In this document: positions 1 to 6,371 of the stretch, in pieces
How the letters are laid out: each line of letters begins with the position of its first letter
How positions within the stretch are numbered: the stretch's first letter is position 1
From: Collinsella aerofaciens
GTDB taxonomy: Bacteria; Actinomycetota; Coriobacteriia; Coriobacteriales; Coriobacteriaceae
Assembly (NCBI RefSeq): GCF_901212495.1
Contig: NZ_CAAKNY010000032.1
Span: forward strand, 1-13,452
Direction: 5' to 3'
DNA length: 13,452 bases
The notes under the pieces: model-generated
Told to the model about the DNA's origin: nothing
The model's input: only the letters and a program-made list of their open reading frames with translations
Database searches by the model: none
Position numbers and translations under genes: made by a program

Positions 1-126
1 AAAACCTTGCGCCTGGCCTTCGGCGGCGCGTGCCTGCGTTGACTTTGGGCAGCCCAGGTTTTCGTTGGCTGACGCCCCCACTCATAATCCTTAAGTCGGT
101 GGGCTGATGTATTGCATCCCTGAGGA
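1..126. other. Unassigned left edge downstream of the aminotransferase
   Basis: No complete gene is visible here. On the plus strand one frame stays open from base 2 to a TAA at 92-94, and another ends in TGA at 40-42, so the tail of a gene lying left of the window is possible but unproven. The 7-base arms AAAACCT (1-7) and AGGTTTT (56-62) are inverted copies. Bases 80-102 resemble the anticodon-loop to T-stem part of a CAT-anticodon tRNA, but the 5' half and the T loop are missing. Confidence 0.3.
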
Positions 127-1263
127 CTACAAGGTCGAAACGAAGGTGGACAGGCGGCGGAGGCCTTCGTCCAGATCTTGGTCGGAGACGCAGTAGCTGA
201 GGCGGATGTGGCTTTCGGTGCCGAAACAGTCGCCCGGGACTAGGGCTACGTTTGCCTCTTTGATGGCTTTGATGCAGAAGGCTTCGCTTGTTAGGCCGTA
301 CTGTTTGATGCTGGGGAAGGCGTAGAAGGCGCCGGCTGGTTCCACTACGTCGAGGCCCATGGTGTCTAAGGCTGCGAGCACGCGTTCGCGGCGGGCTCGG
401 TAGACTTTGAGCATGGGGGTTGGGTCGACGGTCAGAGCTCGCGCTGCGGCGTCCATCTCGAAGGAAACGGCGCTCGATACTAGATATTGATGGGCCTTTG
501 CGATCTCGGCAATGACGGGCTCTGCGGCCGCAAGCCAGCCCAAGCGCCAGCCGGTCATGGCCCAGGGTTTGGAGAAGCTCTCGATGACTACTGTCTGTTC
601 GCGTAGCTCCGGGTGGCGCTGGGCAAAGCGCTCGTAGCCATCCACGTAGACCAGACGGTTGTACACGTCGTCGCAGACCACGTAGATGCCCGCCTGGTCT
701 GCCACGCGCGCCACGGCGTCGAGCGATGCCGCGTTGAGGATGCAGCCCGTGGGATTGTTGGGCGAGCAGATGACGATAGCCTTGGTCGCCGGTGTCACGC
801 AAGCACGAAGAGCACCTTCGTCAATCTGGAATTGCGCAGGCTCCGTATCCAAAAAGACCGCTTTGGCGTGATTGGCCACGACAATGCTCTCGTACAGGCC
901 AAAGGCCGGCGTGGGGATAATGACCTCGTCGCCGGGGTTGAGCATAGCCATGAATGCTGCCGACAGGGCCTCGGTCGCGCCGTCGGTCAGGATGACCTCG
1001 TCGGCCGAAAACGTAAGGCCCGCGTCCCCCATGTAGGCAGACAGCGCCTCGCGCAGGGCGGGGCGACCGTTGTTGGGCGGATAGTGCGTGTCGCCGCGGC
1101 CCAGCGCGGCGGTCACCTCGGCGCTAATCACATCGGGTGTAGGAAAATCGGGCTCGCCGAGCGCGAGCGCAATGCAACCTGGGTGCTGGGCAGCGAGCGC
1201 GTTAATCCGACGGATGCCGGAGGGCTTGAGCGTGGCAAGCGAGGTATTCATGGGCAGACGCAT
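127..1263 (-). CDS. Class I/II PLP-dependent aminotransferase
   Basis: A 378-residue cytosolic fold-type I aminotransferase of the aspartate/aromatic aminotransferase superfamily, expected to move an amino group between an amino acid and a 2-oxo acid using pyridoxal phosphate. Visible signatures are the N-terminal LGEPDF segment (35-40), SPNNPTG (167-173), CDDVY (197-201), the SFSKPW motif with the probable Schiff-base lysine K232, VPGDCFG (342-348), and R354 in IRLSYC, the usual carboxylate-binding arginine. Length is normal for the family. ATG at 1263 is preferred because GAAAGGAA lies 5-12 bases upstream; an internal ATG at residue 5 lacks such spacing. It diverges from the gene at 1357 and is not linked functionally to the glucuronide operon. 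Exact substrate cannot be read from the sequence. Confidence 0.93.
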   Translation of the reverse strand: MRLPMNTSLATLKPSGIRRINALAAQHPGCIALALGEPDFPTPDVISAEVTAALGRGDTHYPPNNGRPALREALSAYMGDAGLTFSADEVILTDGATEALSAAFMAMLNPGDEVIIPTPAFGLYESIVVANHAKAVFLDTEPAQFQIDEGALRACVTPATKAIVICSPNNPTGCILNAASLDAVARVADQAGIYVVCDDVYNRLVYVDGYERFAQRHPELREQTVVIESFSKPWAMTGWRLGWLAAAEPVIAEIAKAHQYLVSSAVSFEMDAAARALTVDPTPMLKVYRARRERVLAALDTMGLDVVEPAGAFYAFPSIKQYGLTSEAFCIKAIKEANVALVPGDCFGTESHIRLSYCVSDQDLDEGLRRLSTFVSTL

Positions 1264-1356
1264 AGCGTTCCTTTCGTAAGGGTTGCACTAGGATAGCGCG
1301 GCGAGGCGCCGCCAGACGGTGTAACCTAAACGGAAACCAACCGGAAAGGAGGCGGC
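1264..1356. promoter_or_regulatory. Divergent intergenic region with a GC-rich dyad
   Basis: These 93 bases separate two divergent genes and must hold both promoters, although no clear -35/-10 pair stands out. A perfect inverted repeat, GCGGCG-AGG-CGCCGC, occupies 1298-1312 midway between the start codons and could bind a dimeric regulator or form a hairpin. The plus-strand gene has a near-consensus ribosome binding site, AAAGGAGG, at 1345-1352. Confidence 0.35.
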
Positions 1357-1995
1357 ATGGAGACGACCGCGCGCGGCGATAAGCCCAAAACGCTGCAGAC
1401 CATTGCGTATATCAGTATTCCCGATAGCGCCGATCTTGAGTTTTTGCTCTGGGACCTGCAGGATGCCATCGCCGCCTATGCACAGCTTTCCGGCACCGTG
1501 CTCCCCCGCCCGGTCGACTTGAAGGCAAATGACACCGGTGTAGTCGATGGCATGGTGCTCGCTGTTGATGATGCCTTTGATGATGAGGCGATGAGCGTCG
1601 TAGGGCAGGCGCTTGATTGCCTTGGGGGCACGGAAACGCGCGTCTATGTTGTCGTCCGGGCCGCCTATGAGCGCAGCGAAGGGGCACGCATGCTCATCAA
1701 GCGTCTACGCCAAGCTTGCGAACTCCGCAGGCTAACGTGGTGCGGCGGCGTTATCGCCTACACCGGCAGCGGCATCGCGGCGCTTCGTCATTCCCCACGC
1801 ATGGGGCTCCTGCGTCGGCCGTTTTCCGAAGCGATGGATAAGCTGGTGGGCGCCGTGCGCATGGGCTGCTCGGTTGAGCACGCGCAGCTGCTCGGCGGCG
1901 GCGACATCTCGGACTTTGACCCGGACGGCATCATCACCGCCAAACAGGCAATCCCCGCCTGGCTTTGGCGCTTAGCCACAAGGCACTGCGGTTAG
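1357..1995 (+). CDS. Hypothetical protein, possible flavodoxin-like fold
   Basis: A 212-residue protein without signal peptide or membrane segments. The start is firm: AAAGGAGG ends 4 bases before the ATG. I do not recognise the family with certainty. Residues about 65-165 alternate hydrophobic strands (MVLAVDD, RVYVVVRAAYE, CGGVIAYTGSG) with helices. They resemble the flavodoxin/NADPH-dependent FMN-reductase-like proteins of low-GC bacteria, in which a GSG-type turn is followed by a PLxxxxxxAMDxL helix (here RRPFSEAMDKL). No cysteine cluster or CxxC motif is seen, so an iron-sulfur flavoprotein is unlikely. A possible role is FMN binding or redox, but this is inference. Its TAG stop overlaps, by two bases on the opposite strand, the stop of a coding-like stretch (1992-2156). 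Confidence 0.7.
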   Translation: METTARGDKPKTLQTIAYISIPDSADLEFLLWDLQDAIAAYAQLSGTVLPRPVDLKANDTGVVDGMVLAVDDAFDDEAMSVVGQALDCLGGTETRVYVVVRAAYERSEGARMLIKRLRQACELRRLTWCGGVIAYTGSGIAALRHSPRMGLLRRPFSEAMDKLVGAVRMGCSVEHAQLLGGGDISDFDPDGIITAKQAIPAWLWRLATRHCG

Positions 1996-2156
1996 CGAGT
2001 CGTTAATCCTCCTCGGGAAACATCGAGGAGCACCTCTGCGACAAGAATAGTATTGCCCGCGGCGGTACCCGGATGGTTAAGTCCGCCCTCTTTGCCGATG
2101 GCGACTTTAGCCAGGTCGAGCAAATCACGCCAGGCAACAATATGGCCCCTAGCGAT
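1992..2156 (-). pseudogene. Coding-like fragment without a start, downstream of uxaC
   Basis: On the minus strand an open frame of 54 codons runs from just after a TGA (2159-2157) to a TAA (1994-1992). Its codons are strongly G-first with C/T often third, like the true genes here, while the opposite strand in register looks like a shadow. The peptide contains WRDLLDLAKVAIGKEGG and HPGTAAGNTILVAEVLLD; I do not recognise it. The first part overlaps the end of uxaC in another frame. No ATG or GTG start with a ribosome binding site exists; a TTG at 2123 would give 43 residues. It may be the 3' remnant of a gene removed when uxaC was joined to this flank, or a very short gene with an unusual start. 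Chance is also possible. Confidence 0.35.
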
Positions 2157-3564
2157 TCAGGTCAAAGCCAAAATAGCTGCGCGCATTGTTGTAAGAGATA
2201 TCCTCCACCAACTTGCCCAGGCACTCCTCGTCATCCGGAACGCGACCCTGCTCCGCCCACTCGGCAAGCAGGCCACAGAGCACGCGACGAAAATACTCGT
2301 GTCGTGGATAGCTCAAAAAGCTACGCGAATCAGTCAACATGCCAGTGAAATTGCCAAGCAGGCTCTCCTGCGCAAACACGCTCAGTTGCTTCCTGATGCC
2401 ATCGAACGCATCGTGGAACCACCATGCGCACCCCAACTGCAGCTTTTGGCGACACCCTCCCTGGAAGGACTGCATCAGCGTCGCCAGGCCCATCCATTGG
2501 CTCTCGTCCAGCGAATAGAGAATGGTTTTTGGAAGTGTTCCTTCCCCATTAGCCGCATCGAGCAAGCTTGCAAGCTCGGAAACAAACCCCGCCTGATCAC
2601 CGCATGAGTCAAATCCCGCATCCGCGCCTACGGACATATATCCGGAAGAGTTTGCGTTACGCAGGCAATTCATATGCAATTGGAGCGCCCATCCACGACG
2701 TTCATACTCCCCCATCAGATGAAGCGTCAACGCCGTCTGGTACGCATCAACGTCTTCTTGCGACAACGTCTTTCCGCACAATGCGTTGTCAACGATTCTC
2801 TGGAGCCCGCTATCGTCCGCCCAAGCAAACCTAAAGGAGTTCATGCCGTGATCGGCCAGACGACAACCCTGGGCATGGAAGTATCCGACGCGCCCCGAAG
2901 CGGCCTCCTTGATCGCATCCCAAGTTGCAACCTCCAGTCCCGCGGCACTGGATAGTTGCTCAAGATACTCGGAAAACGTTGGCTTATCGATTCCCATCAG
3001 GCCGTCGGGCCTAAACGTCGGAAGCACCATAGCAGCACCTGCAGACTGGCGCATCTTCCGATGCCAGGAAAGGTCACTCACGGGATCATCCGTAGTGCAA
3101 ACACAGTGCACGTCAAATAAGCGCATCAGGCCCCGAGCTGAAAAATCGGATTCTGCGATTCTCGCGTTTGCGCGCTCCCAAATCTCGGCGGCATTCTTTC
3201 CGCAAATTGTGAGATCGATCCCAAATGCTCGTCTCAGTTCCAAATGGCTCCACTCGTAGAGTGGATTACCGTATGCGCGTTCCATAGTATGAACGTAGGC
3301 AAGAAACTTGTCATACGGCTCTCCATCCCCCGTGATCAGACGCTCCGGCACGCCATTTGCACGCATGAGACGCCACTTGTAGTGGTCACCCGCCCCCTCA
3401 TCGCAAATCCAAAGCCGAGTGAGGTCATCGAAACGCTTGTCCTCGCAAATCTGCTGGGGATCCAAATGGCAATGGTAATCGATAATGGGCATGTGCTCGG
3501 CATGGTCGTGATAGAGCTTGCGGGCCAATGGTGTAGCGAGTAAAAAGTCATCATTTAAAAGCAT
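2149..3564 (-). CDS. uxaC: Glucuronate isomerase (uronate isomerase)
   Basis: A 471-residue cytosolic TIM-barrel enzyme of the amidohydrolase-related superfamily that converts D-glucuronate to D-fructuronate (and often galacturonate to tagaturonate). Visible family signatures are the metal-site YHCHLDP (30-36, H31 and H33), GDHYKWRLMRANGV, TTDDPVSDLSWH, GCAWWFHD, and the C-terminal block MLTDSRSFLSYPRHEYFRR. The end, ISYNNARSYF, matches known UxaC proteins, so it is full length. ATG at 3564 is supported by GAAAAGG at 3579-3573. It is the last gene of the glucuronide operon even though it performs the first step after hydrolysis. A strong terminator-like hairpin ends immediately before its ribosome binding site, so its expression may be lower than, or uncoupled from, the upstream genes. 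Confidence 0.97.
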   Translation of the reverse strand: MLLNDDFLLATPLARKLYHDHAEHMPIIDYHCHLDPQQICEDKRFDDLTRLWICDEGAGDHYKWRLMRANGVPERLITGDGEPYDKFLAYVHTMERAYGNPLYEWSHLELRRAFGIDLTICGKNAAEIWERANARIAESDFSARGLMRLFDVHCVCTTDDPVSDLSWHRKMRQSAGAAMVLPTFRPDGLMGIDKPTFSEYLEQLSSAAGLEVATWDAIKEAASGRVGYFHAQGCRLADHGMNSFRFAWADDSGLQRIVDNALCGKTLSQEDVDAYQTALTLHLMGEYERRGWALQLHMNCLRNANSSGYMSVGADAGFDSCGDQAGFVSELASLLDAANGEGTLPKTILYSLDESQWMGLATLMQSFQGGCRQKLQLGCAWWFHDAFDGIRKQLSVFAQESLLGNFTGMLTDSRSFLSYPRHEYFRRVLCGLLAEWAEQGRVPDDEECLGKLVEDISYNNARSYFGFDLNR

Positions 3565-3579
3565 GATCTATACCTTTTC

Positions 3580-3610
3580 AAAAACGGGTACAGAGCAAAG
3601 CTCCGTACCC
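3580..3610 (-). terminator. Intrinsic terminator between uxuA and uxaC
   Basis: Read on the minus strand, bases 3610-3586 form an 11-bp stem (GGGTACGGAGC pairing with GCTCTGTACCC, one G-T wobble) with a TTT loop. After one G, five T follow at 3584-3580. The uxaC ribosome binding site begins at the next base. The T run is only on the minus-strand side, so it acts in the operon direction. It probably lowers read-through into uxaC. Confidence 0.8.
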
Positions 3611-3632
3611 ATAAGTAATCAAATGCGGTGGA

Positions 3633-4232
3633 CTATATCTGTCCTTTGTCGACAAAACCAGCCTTCTCAAGCGCTTCCCACATGCCGTTAATGTAGGCGA
3701 TGCCTAAGGCGCGATCATAGAGACCGTAGCCTGGACGCCCTGTTTCATCCCAGATCATGCGACCGTGGTCGGGGCGAATGTAGCCCTCAAAACCGTTGTC
3801 ATGGAGAGCTTTCATCATGCGATACATGTCGAGCGAGCCGCATTCACTCGGGTGAGGCGCCTCGTAGAAATCCTTGTTAGCGGAGTTCTCGGGCGCGATG
3901 TACTTGATATTGCGCATATGCACAAAGTGAATACGCCCACGCTGCGTAAACTCGGAAAGTATGGAATAGACATCGTTTCCAGGCTCCTCGGCAATCGAAC
4001 CGCAGCAGAGCGTGATGCCGTTATAGGGCGTATCGACAGTGCGACAGAGCCAGTCGAGGTCCTCGCGGTTCTTGATGATTCGCGGAAGGCCAAACATGGA
4101 GTAGGGCGGGTCATCAGGATGAATAGCCATCTTGACGTCGCATTCCTCGCAGGTGGGCATAATAGCCTCGAGGAAGTAGACGAGGTTCTCGCGTAGCTTA
4201 TCCTCATCGATATCTCGATAGGCCTCAAACAA
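3633..4232 (-). CDS. uxuA: Mannonate dehydratase, C-terminal part
   Basis: This 199-residue frame holds the larger part of the active site. It contains [18 protein letters not shown] (35-52), with H38 a likely metal ligand, ITLCCGS (73-79), [10 protein letters not shown] (101-110), RPDHGRM (153-159), and the conserved end [24 protein letters not shown]. The only available start is a TTG at 4232-4230, inside the last codons of the upstream frame. The AAAGGG in front of it is only 2 bases away, too close for normal initiation. Independent translation is therefore doubtful; it is the downstream part of the frameshifted gene. Confidence 0.8.
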   Translation of the reverse strand: MFEAYRDIDEDKLRENLVYFLEAIMPTCEECDVKMAIHPDDPPYSMFGLPRIIKNREDLDWLCRTVDTPYNGITLCCGSIAEEPGNDVYSILSEFTQRGRIHFVHMRNIKYIAPENSANKDFYEAPHPSECGSLDMYRMMKALHDNGFEGYIRPDHGRMIWDETGRPGYGLYDRALGIAYINGMWEALEKAGFVDKGQI

Positions 4233-4737
4233 GACCCTTTACCTGCGCCAAGCGCTCGGGCTCCCAGCCGGGCAGCGTAAAATCGCCGGAACCGTGAGCA
4301 ACCGTGTCGATAATCTCCTGCGGGTCATCGGGGATATTCTTCTTGATAAAGGCCAGCGTTGACGACCCGTCGGGCAAGCGGTAGTCCAAGTCACTCTTGA
4401 CCCAGTCAAACACCGGCATGAAGTTATAGCAGATGACCTTGACGCCCTCGGCAGCGAGGTTGCGAATCGTTTCCTTGTAGTTCTCTATGTATTGATCGCG
4501 CGTGGGCAAGCCGATCTTGATGTCGTCATGAATGTTGACGGATTCGATCACTTTAAGCGTCAGGCCGTTGTGTTCAATCATCTTGCGAAGCGCGTGAATG
4601 CGCCCACGAGGCCAAACCTCACCCGCGGGGATGTCGAACAGCGTACCGACGATGCCGCGCACACCCGGAATCTGGCGCACTTGCTCCAATGTGATTTTCT
4701 CTTCTTTGGGACCGTACCAGCGAAACGTGAGTTCCAT
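4225..4737 (-). CDS. uxuA: Mannonate dehydratase, N-terminal part
   Basis: This 170-residue frame carries the N-terminal part of UxuA, with MELTFRWYG (1-9), [26 protein letters not shown] (65-81), [10 protein letters not shown] (103-112) and [10 protein letters not shown] (155-164). The ATG at 4737 has an excellent ribosome binding site, AAGGAGG at 4751-4745, which contains the uxuB TAA, so coupling to uxuB is likely. The protein stops just before the helix beginning FEAYRD and lacks the metal-binding HPDDP region, so alone it should be inactive. Confidence 0.85.
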   Translation of the reverse strand: MELTFRWYGPKEEKITLEQVRQIPGVRGIVGTLFDIPAGEVWPRGRIHALRKMIEHNGLTLKVIESVNIHDDIKIGLPTRDQYIENYKETIRNLAAEGVKVICYNFMPVFDWVKSDLDYRLPDGSSTLAFIKKNIPDDPQEIIDTVAHGSGDFTLPGWEPERLAQVKGLV

Positions 4738-4749
4738 AGTTCTGCCTCC

Positions 4750-6363
4750 TTACTTGCAATATATATCTATGGTTGCGGCAACAGCGCCCGGGCCAGCGAG
4801 CATCTCTGCCAAAAAATGCTCAACTTTGCGGCCCAAGCCCACCTCGTAAAGATCAAGCCCAAAAATCTCGGCGTTGGAAAGGATGGGCGATACGGCATCA
4901 TGAATGACCGACGCATCGCACACGCCCAGAGTGAGTGAGCTGACGCATTCGGTAAGCTCGGGCAGCAAAGGATCGGGGCTCAGCTCAAAATCGTTACCCG
5001 CATCGTCGATGCCCAGGAGATAGCGCAGCCATCCGGCGATTGCCAATGGAATATAGGTAAGGTTTGCGACATCGAAACCCCGGTCTCGATAGGAGCAGAT
5101 GGTGTGTCCAAAGCGAATGCCGACCTTCTGGGATGTATCCGTTGCAATGCGCTGCGGCGCATCGGGAAGGCTGCGATTAGGAAGGCGTTGTCCCACGAGC
5201 TCATCGATAAAGTCACGTGGGTCAATCACGCCCGGATCGACCACTACGGGCAAGTCCTCGTCGTAGCCTAGATGTTTTACAAGCGCGACCAGACGCGAGT
5301 CCTCCATCTCCTTCCAGATGCGGTCATAGCCCATGAGGCATCCGAAGACCGCAAGGCATGTGTGTAGCGGGTTGAGACAGGCCGTAACCTTCATGGTATC
5401 GGCCCGCTCAGCTGTCTCGCGATCGCACATGATGACGCCTGCTGCCTCGAGTTCAGGGCGCCCGTTGGGGAAGGAGTCCTCGATAACCAGGTAGTGCGCC
5501 GCCTCGGTGTTGGCAAAGCCAGCAAACGCAGGACCGTCCGTGGGCATGAGCGACAAGTCCTCCCAACCCTGCTCGGCAAGCGCCGCAGCCGTCTCGGGTG
5601 ATGGGTTGGGCGTGATGCGGTCGATCATGGACCAGGGAAAACTCACACGCGCCTCATCGTCGAGGTAATCGATAAAGCCTTGGTCGACATGGCCGCAATC
5701 GAACCAACCACGCGCAACCGCGAGCACTGCCTCCTTAAACCGCCGCCCGTTTTGCGAGAAATTGTCGGTCGAAACCATAGCGATCGGCGCTGCACCGGCG
5801 CGGTAGCGCGCCCAAAGCAGACGGCAGACAATACCCATCGTGCTCGCAGCGCCCTCCGGACCGGCCTCGAGCTCGGCGGCGACGTGGGGCAACAATTCGC
5901 CGCGCGCATCGCGCAGCCCATAACCCTTCTCGGTGATGGTAAACGTTGCCATCTCAAGCTCGGGGCTCTCAAAGTAGCGCTCGGCGCGAGCCAAGTCCTC
6001 AGGACACTGAGGGTTTGCAAATACGCCGCCCGCATTGACGGCGATCACGCGCTCGTCAAGAGTCCCATCGGCATTCATGATTACCTGCAGGCCGTTATAC
6101 CCGTAAGGCGCAAAGACTTCAACGAGCGTAGAGGGGCTAAAGGTCTCTGACACCACGACGCCGCGGTCGAGCTTGCCTTGGTCGGCAAGCTCCTGGGCTA
6201 TTGCGGCATGAAAGGCTCGGTAGAGGTTGCCGGCGCCAAAATGGATCCACCTGGGCTGCTCCCAACCCGTAGCCTTGATTGTGTCAGTATCGCATTGGGG
6301 TAGCTTCACGCCCATGCGCCGGAGCTCTTCTGTCTGGTTTTTCCAATCGGATAGCTTTGCCAT
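4750..6363 (-). CDS. uxuB: Fructuronate reductase, mannitol dehydrogenase family
   Basis: A 537-residue NAD(P)-dependent polyol dehydrogenase of the long-chain mannitol dehydrogenase family, expected to reduce D-fructuronate to D-mannonate. The N-terminal Rossmann domain has WIHFGAGNLYRAF (39-51) with the GAGN nucleotide-binding turn. Further signatures are STDNFSQNGRRFK (198-210) and SFPWSMIDRITPNP (241-254). In the catalytic region KVTACLNPLHT (325-335), K325, N331 and H334 fit the family's lysine-asparagine-histidine set. It is about 50 residues longer than E. coli UxuB, as in the variants of many anaerobes. Assignment to fructuronate rather than mannitol or tagaturonate rests on its position between uidA and uxuA. 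Only 8 bases separate it from uidA, and TAGGAGAG at the uidA stop is its ribosome binding site. Confidence 0.92.
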   Translation of the reverse strand: MAKLSDWKNQTEELRRMGVKLPQCDTDTIKATGWEQPRWIHFGAGNLYRAFHAAIAQELADQGKLDRGVVVSETFSPSTLVEVFAPYGYNGLQVIMNADGTLDERVIAVNAGGVFANPQCPEDLARAERYFESPELEMATFTITEKGYGLRDARGELLPHVAAELEAGPEGAASTMGIVCRLLWARYRAGAAPIAMVSTDNFSQNGRRFKEAVLAVARGWFDCGHVDQGFIDYLDDEARVSFPWSMIDRITPNPSPETAAALAEQGWEDLSLMPTDGPAFAGFANTEAAHYLVIEDSFPNGRPELEAAGVIMCDRETAERADTMKVTACLNPLHTCLAVFGCLMGYDRIWKEMEDSRLVALVKHLGYDEDLPVVVDPGVIDPRDFIDELVGQRLPNRSLPDAPQRIATDTSQKVGIRFGHTICSYRDRGFDVANLTYIPLAIAGWLRYLLGIDDAGNDFELSPDPLLPELTECVSSLTLGVCDASVIHDAVSPILSNAEIFGLDLYEVGLGRKVEHFLAEMLAGPGAVAATIDIYCK

Positions 6364-6371
6364 GCTCTCTC

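Larger units (their letters stand above)
3633..4737 (-). pseudogene. uxuA: Mannonate dehydratase gene interrupted by a +1 frameshift
   Basis: Together the two overlapping frames encode one mannonate dehydratase (UxuA) of about 367 residues, the normal size for the Gram-positive form. The enzyme removes water from D-mannonate to give 2-keto-3-deoxygluconate in the cytosol. The first frame stops at TGA (4227-4225) after [11 protein letters not shown]; homology continues one base ahead with [12 protein letters not shown]. Removing one base from CTTGTTTGAG restores the expected KGLFEAY. Both halves show no other lesion and keep the family motifs, so the change is recent, a sequencing or assembly error, or tolerated by recoding. 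The gene starts 12 bases after uxuB, whose TAA is part of the uxuA ribosome binding site. Confidence 0.85.

Noticed and set aside
613..1296. Plus-strand open frame of 227 codons opposite the aminotransferase
   Set aside because: Shadow; the minus-strand aminotransferase has the PLP lysine and all family motifs.
2009..2030. Hairpin CTCCTCG-8-CGAGGAG as a terminator after the gene at 1357
   Set aside because: The stem is perfect, but no T run follows on either strand, and it lies inside the coding-like minus-strand stretch.
2053..2607. Plus-strand open frame of 184 codons overlapping the end of uxaC
   Set aside because: It is antisense to conserved UxaC sequence and its codon composition is that of a complement strand.
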